From Desulfovibrio sp. TomC (GTDB taxonomy: Bacteria; Desulfobacterota; Desulfovibrionia; Desulfovibrionales; Desulfovibrionaceae): 64,000 nucleotides of DNA. The stretch lies in NCBI RefSeq assembly GCF_000801335.2, contig NZ_JSEH01000012.1:62001-126000 (forward strand). The letters are read 5' to 3'. The notes under the pieces are model-generated. The model was not told the DNA's origin. It did no database searches and saw nothing but the letters and a program-made list of their open reading frames with translations. Shown piece after piece: positions 52,427-60,728 of the stretch. The position numbers and the translations under genes are program-made. Within the stretch, counting starts at the first letter, position 1. Every line of letters starts with the position of its first letter.

Positions 52427-54385
52427 ATGCGAATTGGCGTTTTCGTCTGCCACTGCGGCAGCAACATCGAAGGCACGGTCGATACCGGGACCGTGGCCAA
52501 GGCAGCCCTGGACTTTCCTGAGGTCGTCTACGCCACGGATACCATGTACGCCTGCTCGGAACCCGGCCAGGACGGCATCATCCAGGCCATCAAAGACAAG
52601 AACCTCACCGGCGTGGTGGTGGCCTCCTGCACCCCGCGCATGCACGAGCCCACGTTCCGCCGGGCCGTCGAACGGGCGGGTCTTAACCGCTTCATGTTCG
52701 AAATGGCCAACATCCGGGAACACGTCTCCTGGATCGGCAAGGACCGCGAGGCCAATACCAACAAATCCGTTGATCTGGTGCGCATCGCCGTGGAAAAACT
52801 GCGACGCGACGCGCCGCTTATTCCCAGCAAGTTCTCCGTCAACAAGCGCGTGATGATCATCGGCGGCGGCGTGGCCGGCATCCAGGCGGCCCTTGACTGC
52901 GCCGACGGCGGCCTCGAAGTCGTCCTGGTCGAACGCGACTCGTCGATTGGCGGCAAGATGGCCAAGCTCGACAAGACCTTTCCCACGGTCGACTGTTCGA
53001 GCTGCATCCTCGGTCCCAAGATGGTCGACGTGGCCCAGCATCCCAACATCACCCTGCACGCCTACTCCGAAGTCGATTCCATCGGCGGCTACGTGGGCAA
53101 CTTCCAGGTGCAGGTGAAGAAAAAAGCCACCTACGTGGACTGGGAACTGTGCACCGGTTGCGGCGCCTGCATGGAGAAGTGCCCGAGCAAGAAGAATCCC
53201 GATGCCTTCAACGAGAAAATCGGGCCGAGCACCTCGATCAACATCCCGTTTCCCCAGGCCATTCCGAAAAAGGCCTATATCGACGCCACCACCTGCCGCC
53301 AGTTCGTCAAGGGCAAGTGCGGCGTGTGCGCCAAGGTCTGTCCCACCGGAGCCATCCGCTACGACATGACCGATGAGATCGTCACCGAGGACGTGGGCGC
53401 CATCGTCGCCGCCACCGGCTACGACCTCTTCGACATCAGCAAGATTGCCGAGTACGGCGGCGGCCGCTACCCCGACGTCATCACGGGCCTGCAATACGAG
53501 CGCCTGCTGTCGGCTTCCGGTCCCACCGGCGGCCACATCAAGCGGCCCTCCGACGGCAAGGAACCGAAAAACATCGTGTTCATCCAGTGCGTCGGTTCGC
53601 GCGACAAGTCGCTCGACCGCCCCTACTGCTCCGGTTTCTGCTGCATGTACACGGCCAAGCAGACCATCCTGACCAAGGACCACATTCCCGATTCCCAGTC
53701 CTATGTCTTTTACATGGACATCCGCGCCCCCGGAAAAATGTACGACGAGTTCACCCGCCGGGCCATGGAGGAATACGGAGCGCGCTACATCCGCGGCCGC
53801 GTGGCCATGGTCTACCCCAAGGGCGACAAGCTCATGGTGCGCGGGGCCGACACCCTGGCCGGAACCCAGGTCGAGATCGAAGCCGACTTAGTCGTCCTGG
53901 CCGCCGGAGCCGAAGCCGCCAAGGGCGCGCCGCAGCTGGCCGAAAAGCTGCGCATCTCGTATGACAAATACGGCTTTTTCATGGAAAGCCATCCCAAATT
54001 GAAGCCCGTGGAGACCAACACCGCCGGCGTCTATCTGGCCGGTTCCTGCCAAGGCCCCAAGGACATTCCCCAGTCCGTTGGCCAGGGCAGCGCCGCCGCC
54101 GCCAAGGTGCTGGCCCTGTTCTCCAAGGACATGCTGGAAAGCGACCCGCAGATCTCGCGCGTGGACATCAAGCGCTGCGTGGGTTGCGGCAAGTGCATCA
54201 TGACCTGCCCGTTCAAGGCCATCAAGGAAGTCGAATTCCGGGGCCAGAAAAAGGCCGAGGTCATCGAGACCGTGTGCCAGGGCTGCGGCATCTGCACCTC
54301 GACCTGTCCCCAGGGGGCTATCCAGCTGTCGCACTTCACGGACAACCAAATCCTCGCGGAGGTCAACGCCTTATGCCAGTCCTGA
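52427..54385 (+). CDS. hdrA: Heterodisulfide reductase-like subunit A (flavin-bifurcating)
   Basis: 652 residues. The N-terminal domain starts RIGVFVCHCGSNIEG. A FAD-binding Rossmann motif VMIIGGGVAGIQAALD near residue 145 is followed by DCSSCILGPKM. Four ferredoxin-type cluster motifs are visible: CTGCGACMEKCP, CGVCAKVCP, and at the C-terminus CVGCGKCIMTCP and CQGCGICTSTCP. HdrA carries the FAD that splits electron pairs between ferredoxin and the HdrBC disulfide site. The next gene, flxD, starts inside its last codons. It is the central enzyme of the cluster. Confidence 0.96.
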   Translation: MRIGVFVCHCGSNIEGTVDTGTVAKAALDFPEVVYATDTMYACSEPGQDGIIQAIKDKNLTGVVVASCTPRMHEPTFRRAVERAGLNRFMFEMANIREHVSWIGKDREANTNKSVDLVRIAVEKLRRDAPLIPSKFSVNKRVMIIGGGVAGIQAALDCADGGLEVVLVERDSSIGGKMAKLDKTFPTVDCSSCILGPKMVDVAQHPNITLHAYSEVDSIGGYVGNFQVQVKKKATYVDWELCTGCGACMEKCPSKKNPDAFNEKIGPSTSINIPFPQAIPKKAYIDATTCRQFVKGKCGVCAKVCPTGAIRYDMTDEIVTEDVGAIVAATGYDLFDISKIAEYGGGRYPDVITGLQYERLLSASGPTGGHIKRPSDGKEPKNIVFIQCVGSRDKSLDRPYCSGFCCMYTAKQTILTKDHIPDSQSYVFYMDIRAPGKMYDEFTRRAMEEYGARYIRGRVAMVYPKGDKLMVRGADTLAGTQVEIEADLVVLAAGAEAAKGAPQLAEKLRISYDKYGFFMESHPKLKPVETNTAGVYLAGSCQGPKDIPQSVGQGSAAAAKVLALFSKDMLESDPQISRVDIKRCVGCGKCIMTCPFKAIKEVEFRGQKKAEVIETVCQGCGICTSTCPQGAIQLSHFTDNQILAEVNALCQS

Positions 54386-54861
54386 CCGGCAAGGAACTGC
54401 GGATCGTCGGATTCCTGTGCAACTGGTGCTCCTACGGCGGCGCGGATACGGCAGGCGTTGGACGCTTCAACCAGCCCACCGACCTGCGGATCATCCGCGT
54501 GCCCTGCTCGGGCCGCATCGATCCCCTGTTCATCGCCAAAACCCTGATAGGCGGCGCTGACGGCGTGCTGGTCTCCGGCTGCCACCCGCGCGACTGCCAC
54601 TACGCCGAAGGCAACTTCTACGCCCGTCGGCGTCTGGAAGTCCTCAAGCGCTTTCTGCCTATCCTCGGCATCGACCCGGGCCGGTTCGACTACACCTGGG
54701 TCTCGGCCTCGGAAGGCCAGCGGTGGCAGAAAGTGGTGACCGTGTTCACTGAACAGATTCACGCCCTGGGACCGGCGCCGCGCTTTGATGCCGTGGCTCC
54801 GGAACTTTTGGCCAAGGTCGCCGGGGCCATCAGCCAAGGAGGCAACCGTGTCGCGGCTTGA
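54373..54861 (+). CDS. flxD: MvhD-like iron-sulfur protein (FlxD)
   Basis: 162 residues. FLCNWCSYGGADTAGVGR near the N-terminus, RVPCSGRIDP, and VSGCHPRDCHYAEGN provide the Cys set of the MvhD [2Fe-2S] family. In methanogens MvhD links hydrogenase to HdrA; here it should link the NADH-oxidising FlxABC proteins to HdrA. The ATG at 54373 overlaps the hdrA 3' end by 13 bases, so it is co-translated. The following gene starts before its stop codon. Confidence 0.93.
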   Translation: MPVLTGKELRIVGFLCNWCSYGGADTAGVGRFNQPTDLRIIRVPCSGRIDPLFIAKTLIGGADGVLVSGCHPRDCHYAEGNFYARRRLEVLKRFLPILGIDPGRFDYTWVSASEGQRWQKVVTVFTEQIHALGPAPRFDAVAPELLAKVAGAISQGGNRVAA

Positions 54862-55819
54862 GGAACTCAAAACCCGCATCAAGGAGGCCCTGCCCGGCCT
54901 TGAATGCGTCATCGGTTGGCAAAAGGGCTACGACGCCCTGCACAACACCCCGCTGTTCATGCGAAGCGATGCCGACGTGGACAAGCTCGAGTGGGGCGCG
55001 CTCAATGTCCACAACCCCGCCGTCTACCTGCCGACCATGGCCGGCAAGAAGGTCGGCGTGGTGGTCAAGGGCTGCGATTCGCGCTCTGTGGTGGAACTGC
55101 TTCAGGAAAAACTCATTGACCGCGACAACGTCGTGATCTTCTCCACCGGCTGCGACGGCGTGGTGGATCTCTCCAAGGTCAAGGCCAAACTGGTTGCGGC
55201 CGGGGTTTCGGCCGGCAACGCCGAAAAGGTGGTCACTGACGGCAAGACCGTCGCAGTCACTGCCGGCGGCCAGACCGTGGCCATGGCCATGGCCGACGTG
55301 GCGGCCGACAAGTGCCTGCGCTGCCAGTTCCCCAACGCCGTGCTGGCCGACGTCTTTGTCGGCGACCCGGCCCCGCAGCCTACGGCCAGCCCGAGCGGCA
55401 ACGCCGACCTCGACGCCCTGGACGCCATGAGCGTGGCCGACCGCATGGCCTTTTGGCGCTACCACATGGACCGCTGCATCCGCTGCTACGCCTGCCGCAA
55501 TGCCTGCCCCATGTGCGTGTGCCGCGACCACTGCATCGCCCAGAGCCGGGAACCGCATTGGCTGTCCCAGGACGATTCGACGACGGAAAAGCTCATGTTC
55601 CAGGTCGTCCACGCCATGCACTTGGCCGGGCGCTGTACGGAATGCGGCGAATGCCAGCGGGCCTGCCCCATGGATATTCCGGTTTTGGCCCTGAAAAAGC
55701 ATTTGAACCGCACCATCCACGACCTGTTCGATTACCAGGCCGGCGTCGATGTGGCTGCCATCCCGCCGCTTTTGCAGTTCAAGCTCGAGGAAGACAACAT
55801 CAAGGAGCGAGGCTGGTAA
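54848..55819 (+). CDS. flxC: Iron-sulfur protein FlxC-like
   Basis: 323 residues with a GTG start preceded by AAGGAGG and overlapping the flxD end. The N-terminal 200 residues contain VGVVVKGCDSRSVVELLQE and a CLRCQFPN motif. The C-terminal half carries CIRCYACRNACPMCVC and CTECGECQRACPMDIP, two [4Fe-4S] cluster motifs. It should be an electron-transfer subunit of the Flx NADH dehydrogenase module. FlxB and FlxC have similar dicluster layouts, so the letter is assigned by gene order and is the least certain part. Confidence 0.85.
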   Translation: MSRLEELKTRIKEALPGLECVIGWQKGYDALHNTPLFMRSDADVDKLEWGALNVHNPAVYLPTMAGKKVGVVVKGCDSRSVVELLQEKLIDRDNVVIFSTGCDGVVDLSKVKAKLVAAGVSAGNAEKVVTDGKTVAVTAGGQTVAMAMADVAADKCLRCQFPNAVLADVFVGDPAPQPTASPSGNADLDALDAMSVADRMAFWRYHMDRCIRCYACRNACPMCVCRDHCIAQSREPHWLSQDDSTTEKLMFQVVHAMHLAGRCTECGECQRACPMDIPVLALKKHLNRTIHDLFDYQAGVDVAAIPPLLQFKLEEDNIKERGW

Positions 55820-56862
55820 TGGCCGCCAAATACATCTCCCGGGAAAAACTCCCCGAGTGGCTCAAGGCCCTGGCTGCCGAACGCCGGGTGCTCGTCCCCG
55901 TCGAGGAAGGCGGCAGCGTGGTGTTTCGGGCCTACGATCCGGCCAAAACGCCGGTCTTCGGCTCAGACGCCACCGCCCCGCCCAAGGGTTCCATCTTCCC
56001 TGCCAGCCAGGAGCTTTTCAGCTTTGCCTGCGGCAAGGAAGGCGAGGACGTCAAACCCACCCTGACCCTCGAAGCCCATACCGAGGCCCAGCCCACGGTC
56101 GTCTTCGGGTCCAAACCCTGCGGCGCACGCGGATTCCTGATCTTCGACCGCGTCTACATGGGCAAGAAGTACCCTGATCCGTATTACATCGCCGCCCGCG
56201 AAGCCACGGTGTTTGTCACCATGGCCTGCGACACGGTGGAAAACACCTGCTTTTGCCACTGGGTGGGGTCCGGCCCGGCCGACGCCGCCGGTTCCGACCT
56301 GCTTTTGACCCCGGTTGCGGGCGGTTATCTGGTCGAAGCGGTCAGCGACAAGGGCGCGCCGTTTCTCGACAGCCCGGTCCTGACCGACGGCTCGGCCAAG
56401 ACGGCCGAGGCCGAAGCGGTCAAGACCAAGACCCGTGAGGCCCTGGGCGAGGCTCCGGACATCGCCAATGCGCCGGCCGCGTTGCTTGAGCGGTTTGACG
56501 ACATGGAGTTCTGGCGCGACCAGTCGGACAAATGCATCAGCTGCGGGGCCTGCACCTACCTGTGCCCCACCTGCTACTGCTTCTCCATCACCGACGAAGG
56601 GTCCGGCCTGGCCGGCAAGCGCCTGCGCTCCTGGGACGCCTGCATGCACTTCCAGTTCACCCTGGAAGCCTCGGGCCACAACCCCCGGCCGACCAAGGCC
56701 CATCGCTTGAAAAACCGCGTTGGCCACAAGTTCAGCTATTATCCGACCCTGCATGATGGGTTGATCGCCTGTTGCGGCTGCGGCCGGTGCGTGAAAAGCT
56801 GCCCGGTTTCCGTGGATATCCGCGAAATCGTGCAAAACGCCGTCGCCAAGGCCAAGGCCTAG
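55819..56862 (+). CDS. flxB: Iron-sulfur protein FlxB-like (HyhB-type)
   Basis: 347 residues. The ATG shares its A with the flxC stop codon (TAATG). The N-terminal region has VVFGSKPCGARGFLIFDRVYM and a CFCHWVG segment, as in sulfhydrogenase beta subunits. Two [4Fe-4S] motifs follow: CISCGACTYLCPTCYC near 240 and CCGCGRCVKSCPVSVD near 315. It should pass electrons from the flavoprotein FlxA to the next carrier. FlxA begins ten bases downstream. Confidence 0.88.
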   Translation: MAAKYISREKLPEWLKALAAERRVLVPVEEGGSVVFRAYDPAKTPVFGSDATAPPKGSIFPASQELFSFACGKEGEDVKPTLTLEAHTEAQPTVVFGSKPCGARGFLIFDRVYMGKKYPDPYYIAAREATVFVTMACDTVENTCFCHWVGSGPADAAGSDLLLTPVAGGYLVEAVSDKGAPFLDSPVLTDGSAKTAEAEAVKTKTREALGEAPDIANAPAALLERFDDMEFWRDQSDKCISCGACTYLCPTCYCFSITDEGSGLAGKRLRSWDACMHFQFTLEASGHNPRPTKAHRLKNRVGHKFSYYPTLHDGLIACCGCGRCVKSCPVSVDIREIVQNAVAKAKA

Positions 56863-56872
56863 AGGTGTCCAG

Positions 56873-57709
56873 ATGACCGATCCGTTCAATCCCTATCTGC
56901 CGGAAGTGGCCACCATCCTGGAGACCGTCCAGGAGACGCATAACATCATGACCTTCCGGGTGCGCTTCGACGATGAAGCCAAGATGGCCGCGTTCAAATT
57001 CGGACCCGGCCAGGTCGGGCAGCTCTCGGCCCCGGGCATCGGCGAATCCACCTTTGTCATCAACTCGCCCCCCACCCGCATGGACTACCTCCAGTTCTCG
57101 GTCATGCGCACCGGCGAAGTGACTTCCAAGCTGCACAACCTCGTGGCCGGCGACAAGGTCGGCGTGCGGGCTCCCCTGGGCAAGCCCTTCCCGGTCGAAG
57201 ACATGAAGGGCAAGGACATCGTGTTCGTCGGCGGCGGCATCGGCATGGCCCCGCTGCGCACGCTGTTCCTGTACATGCTCGACAACCGGGCCGACTTCGG
57301 CAAGATCCGCCTGCTCTACGGCGCGCGTTCGCCGCTGGACATGGCCTTTTCCGCCGAGCTGCCCGAGTGGACCTCGCGCAAGGATATCGAAACCACGCTG
57401 ACCATCGACCGCGAGGCCGACGGCTGGGAACACAAGGTGGGCCTTATCCCCAACGTGCTCCTGGAAATGGCTCCTTCGGCCGAGAACTGCGTGGCCATCA
57501 CCTGCGGTCCGCCGATCATGATCAAGTTCACCCTGGAAGCGCTCAAAAAGCTCAACTTCCCGGATGAGCAGATTCTGACCACCTTGGAAAAACGCATGAA
57601 ATGCGGCATCGGCATCTGCGGCCGGTGCAACATCGGCACGAGCTACGTCTGCGTGGACGGACCGGTGTACACCTACGCCCAGCTCAAGGCCCTGCCCAAC
57701 GAATTATAA
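56873..57709 (+). CDS. flxA: FAD/NAD(P)-binding oxidoreductase FlxA (HyhG-like)
   Basis: 278 residues. The N-terminal FAD-binding barrel (about 8-100) resembles ferredoxin-NADP reductase types. The NAD-binding domain has IVFVGGGIGMAPLRTLFLYML near 120 and the CGPPIM segment near 205. The C-terminal Cys cluster CGIGICGRCNIG...YVC binds a [2Fe-2S] centre as in dihydroorotate dehydrogenase electron-transfer subunits. It should be the NADH-oxidising entry point of the Flx-Hdr complex, using NADH from ethanol oxidation by the upstream adh. Last gene of the run; a hairpin repeat follows 40 bases later. Confidence 0.93.
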   Translation: MTDPFNPYLPEVATILETVQETHNIMTFRVRFDDEAKMAAFKFGPGQVGQLSAPGIGESTFVINSPPTRMDYLQFSVMRTGEVTSKLHNLVAGDKVGVRAPLGKPFPVEDMKGKDIVFVGGGIGMAPLRTLFLYMLDNRADFGKIRLLYGARSPLDMAFSAELPEWTSRKDIETTLTIDREADGWEHKVGLIPNVLLEMAPSAENCVAITCGPPIMIKFTLEALKKLNFPDEQILTTLEKRMKCGIGICGRCNIGTSYVCVDGPVYTYAQLKALPNEL

Positions 57710-57749
57710 AAAAATCGCGCACGACGCATAGGCCCGGGAGAGTGCCCAC

Positions 57750-57789
57750 TCCCCCATCCAGGGGGTCCGGGGGGGATGATCCCCCCCGG
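57750..57789 (+). repeat. Dispersed hairpin repeat, copy C
   Basis: It reads CCCCCATCC, AGGGGGTCC and then a palindrome (57767-57789, stem 11 bp) of CCGGGGGGGAT and its complement. It matches copies at 25650-25685 (reverse) and 26130-26167, and lies after the flxA stop, where it could end transcription. Confidence 0.75.
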
Positions 57790-57819
57790 CCGCCGGAGGC
57801 ATCTTACAAGGAGACGCAC

Positions 57820-58311
57820 ATGGCACGCTTTTTCAGCGCCAGCGACATCGTCGGCACGGCCATTGAGATTGAGCGTCGCGGCCGCAATGTTTACATCAAG
57901 TCCGCTGCCGCCGCGAAGAATCCGGACGTCAAAAAGTTCCTGGAATTCTTTGCCGGCGAGGAAGCCCGCCACTTGGCCATCTTCGAGGGCATGGCCGGAC
58001 GCATCGACAAGATCGAGCTCCCGGCCGGCAGCAACGAGGAAGAATACATGGAGTATGTCCAGGCCCTGCTCGACTCCCACGCGCTGTTTTGCGGCGGAGC
58101 CCCCGAGAAAGACCTGGCCGACGCCGCCGACGCCGTTGCCGCCATCGAACTGGCCTCGCGCTTCGAGAAAGACACCATCCTCTACTTTCGGGAGATGATG
58201 GATCTTATGCCGGAGGCCGAGTCCGGCATCGTCAAGCAGGTTCTCGACGAGGAACGCGGCCACCTGCGCCAGTTGCGCGGGATGCTCGCCACCCTGCGTC
58301 GCAACGCCTAA
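57820..58311 (+). CDS. Ferritin-like / rubrerythrin-type diiron protein
   Basis: 163 residues, all helical. ExxH pairs typical of ferritin-like diiron sites are visible: IEIERRGRNVYI, GEEARHLAIFEGM, a later IELASRFEKDTILYFREM and LDEERGHLRQLRGM. It lacks the C-terminal rubredoxin domain of rubrerythrin. Such short forms are thought to act in peroxide reduction or iron handling. AAGGAG precedes the ATG at 57820. It follows flxA in the same direction, with hairpin copy C between them, so it may be transcribed separately. A perfect palindromic terminator follows. Confidence 0.88.
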   Translation: MARFFSASDIVGTAIEIERRGRNVYIKSAAAAKNPDVKKFLEFFAGEEARHLAIFEGMAGRIDKIELPAGSNEEEYMEYVQALLDSHALFCGGAPEKDLADAADAVAAIELASRFEKDTILYFREMMDLMPEAESGIVKQVLDEERGHLRQLRGMLATLRRNA

Positions 58312-58320
58312 CCCGCACGT

Positions 58321-58346
58321 GGGGCGGCCGGCCGGCCGGCCGCCCC
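58321..58346 (+). terminator. 26-bp perfect palindrome with T tract
   Basis: 58321-58346 is self-complementary over all 26 bases (GGGGCGGCC core repeats) and is followed by GTTT. It lies ten bases after the ferritin-like gene stop. Confidence 0.8.
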
Positions 58347-58424
58347 GTTTCCTGCAATCCGGCGCTGCCGCCGGCCTGCCCGCGCGGACAGGGACAACCG
58401 CTTCGAGCCAGGGGGAAGACGACC

Positions 58425-59270
58425 ATGTACCACGATGAGATCGGCTTCGACGCCATGACCCTGACCAGCCCCCTGGACAGCGCCTCCGAAGCCCGGGCTG
58501 CCGACGGCCTGGAACAGGGGTTGGCCGCCCGTCTGCTTGGCCTCGTGTTGGCCTCGGACCTGTTTGCCGCCCGCACCTGCTCTCCGAGGCTTTGGCAGGA
58601 AAACCTGCCGCTTACCGCCTGCTGGCCCGGCGCGACCCTGCGCGCCAGCGGCGAACGCCTGGACCAGGACGACCTCGACGCCTTTCTGGGCTGTCTGCTC
58701 CTGGCCTGGCGCAGCCAGACCCGGGGCTCGGCCCGCTTCGCCCTGCGCGACCTGGCCCGCCTGATCCGGCCCAAGGCCCGGCGTTTCGACGCCAGACGCC
58801 TGGAACGCTCGCTGTGGCGGCTGGCCGCCGCCCGCATCGACATCGAAGACGCTGCCGGCAGCTATGTCCTGCAAGTCCGCCTGCTCAACACGCTCCTGTG
58901 CGACCGGGCCGCCGGCCTGTGCGCCCTGGACGTCAGCCCCCGGATGTTGGCCGCCTTTGACGACGCCCAGCGCATCGAACGCCTGCTGGCCGCCCGCGGT
59001 CCCCTTGGCAGCGACGGCTTCACCCGGTGGCTGGCTGCCTTTCTGTCCCACGGTCCGGCCGCGCTGCGCCTGGATTTTGCCGCCCTGCGCCGCCTCTCGG
59101 GATTGACCCGGCAGCCCATGGCCGCGTTTCGCATCCGCGCAGTGGCCGCCCTGCAGGATTTTCTGGACCTCGGGGCCATTGCGGCCATAGAGTCTGCCGG
59201 TCCCGATCGGCTGATCGTCTCCCGGCCCGTGGCCCGTGGCGAAGAACCGGCCTGCCTGCTTCTGTCATAG
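58425..59270 (+). CDS. TrfA-like plasmid replication initiator relative
   Basis: 281 residues. The order of motifs follows the TrfA replication initiator family: GERLDQDDLDAFLGCLLLAWRSQ, SARFALRDLARLIRPK, a helical segment with SLWRLAAARIDIE, then a second winged-helix-like part with DVSPRMLAAFD and LSGLTRQPMAAFRIRAVAALQDF. TrfA binds iterons to start plasmid replication. No iterons or plasmid genes are near, and it sits in a core metabolic cluster with normal GC. It may be a domesticated DNA-binding protein (inference). The ATG at 58425 was chosen because the frame upstream overlaps the ferritin-like gene. Confidence 0.7.
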   Translation: MYHDEIGFDAMTLTSPLDSASEARAADGLEQGLAARLLGLVLASDLFAARTCSPRLWQENLPLTACWPGATLRASGERLDQDDLDAFLGCLLLAWRSQTRGSARFALRDLARLIRPKARRFDARRLERSLWRLAAARIDIEDAAGSYVLQVRLLNTLLCDRAAGLCALDVSPRMLAAFDDAQRIERLLAARGPLGSDGFTRWLAAFLSHGPAALRLDFAALRRLSGLTRQPMAAFRIRAVAALQDFLDLGAIAAIESAGPDRLIVSRPVARGEEPACLLLS

Positions 59271-59282
59271 CGGCCGTTTTCC

Positions 59283-60728
59283 ATGGACGGCACCATGTCT
59301 GCGGCAGCAGGAGGGGATGAAAAATCCCGGGACGCAACAGACCAACCGGCCATAACCAGGGTCCAGGACCGGCTGTTGCCCGGCTCCAGACACTCCATGC
59401 CGTTTCGGCGGCTCACCCTTGACGTGGCCCGCGACGGCCGTGAATCGTTCATGACGCCCTCGCGGTTGCGGACCCCCTTGCCCAGACGTTCCCTGGAACC
59501 CCACACCGGCGATGCCCTGCCCCAACCTCCGTCTCTGGAAGACCTGATCGGCATCGAGCACAGCAAGCTCGGGTTTTATCAGGAACTGCGCCAGAAGGTG
59601 GAGGAACTCAAGGACGCCCACCAGGAATCGGAATTGCGCCGCCAGGAGATTGCCGCCATCCTCGACGGCATCACCGACATCATGATGGTGCTCACCAAGG
59701 ACCTGCGTATTATTTCCGTCAACCACGTCTTTCACGAACTCTTCGACGTGCCCCGCCCCGAAGGGCAGCACTGCTACAAACTGTTCCGGCAAAGCGCCAA
59801 GCCCTGCCCCGAATGCCCGGCCCATCGCTCGTTCCGCTCCAATGCCGTTTGCCGCTGCATGGGCACCTTTAAAATCCACGGCGTGGCCCGGCGCTTTGAA
59901 ATGGTGGCTTCGCCCATCCACAATCCCGACAGCCCGGAATCGCGCATCCTCATCTTCAAGCGCGATGTGACCATGGAGCACGAATACCAGGCCAACTATT
60001 ATCAGGCCGAAAAAATGGCCACCATCGGGATGCTGGCCGCCGGCGTGGCCCACGAAATCAACAACCCCCTGACGGCGGTGTACGGGCTGGCCGAGGGCAT
60101 CCGCCGCCGCCTGCCGTCCATCGAGTCGGCCGTTGACGGCGAACTCTACGACGACGTGGCCGAATACACCGAAACCATCCTCATGGAATGCCGCCGCTGC
60201 CGCGACATCGTGCGTTCCATGCTGTCCTTTTCCCGGCCGCACACCCTGGCCTTTTCGCCGGTCAGCTTAAACGAAGTGGTCGTTGACACGCTCAATATCT
60301 TAAAGCGCCGCCTGGACGAATGCGCCGCCGCCGGCCTGCGCCTCACCGTCAACATCCACCAGGGCCTGCCCACCGTGCCCGGCGACGAGGCCCAGCTCAA
60401 GCAGGTCCTGCTCAACTTGCTCGTCAACTCCATGGACGCCGTGGAGGGCGACGGCGAAATCACCATCACCACGCATCCGGAAAACGACAACACCGTCAAC
60501 CTCTCGGTGGAAGACACCGGACGCGGGATCCCGCCGGAGAATATGGACAAGCTTTTCAACCCCTTTTTCACGACCAAGCCCGTGGGCAAGGGTCTGGGCA
60601 TCGGCCTTTCCACCTGCTACAGCATCGTGCGCGAACACCACGGGGTCATCGAAGTGGCCAGCGAAGTCGGCATTGGCACGCACTTTACCGTGAAACTCCC
60701 CCTGGATAGCGGGCATCCCAGTGAATAG
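59283..60728 (+). CDS. PAS-containing histidine kinase (NtrB-like)
   Basis: 481 residues, no membrane segments, so cytoplasmic. The N-terminal 85 residues are low-complexity. A coiled coil (about 95-120) leads into a PAS domain (about 120-240) with an unusual Cys-rich stretch (CYKLF, KPCPECPAH, VCRC). HisKA has GVAHEINNPLTAVYG near residue 256, and HATPase_c has NLLVNSMDAVEGDG, DTGRGIPPE and GLGIGLST. The Cys-rich PAS may sense redox or bind a metal (inference). The next gene, an NtrC-type regulator, overlaps its stop codon and is its partner. The start is uncertain; inner ATGs at 59397 and 59451 are possible. Confidence 0.88.
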   Translation: MDGTMSAAAGGDEKSRDATDQPAITRVQDRLLPGSRHSMPFRRLTLDVARDGRESFMTPSRLRTPLPRRSLEPHTGDALPQPPSLEDLIGIEHSKLGFYQELRQKVEELKDAHQESELRRQEIAAILDGITDIMMVLTKDLRIISVNHVFHELFDVPRPEGQHCYKLFRQSAKPCPECPAHRSFRSNAVCRCMGTFKIHGVARRFEMVASPIHNPDSPESRILIFKRDVTMEHEYQANYYQAEKMATIGMLAAGVAHEINNPLTAVYGLAEGIRRRLPSIESAVDGELYDDVAEYTETILMECRRCRDIVRSMLSFSRPHTLAFSPVSLNEVVVDTLNILKRRLDECAAAGLRLTVNIHQGLPTVPGDEAQLKQVLLNLLVNSMDAVEGDGEITITTHPENDNTVNLSVEDTGRGIPPENMDKLFNPFFTTKPVGKGLGIGLSTCYSIVREHHGVIEVASEVGIGTHFTVKLPLDSGHPSE

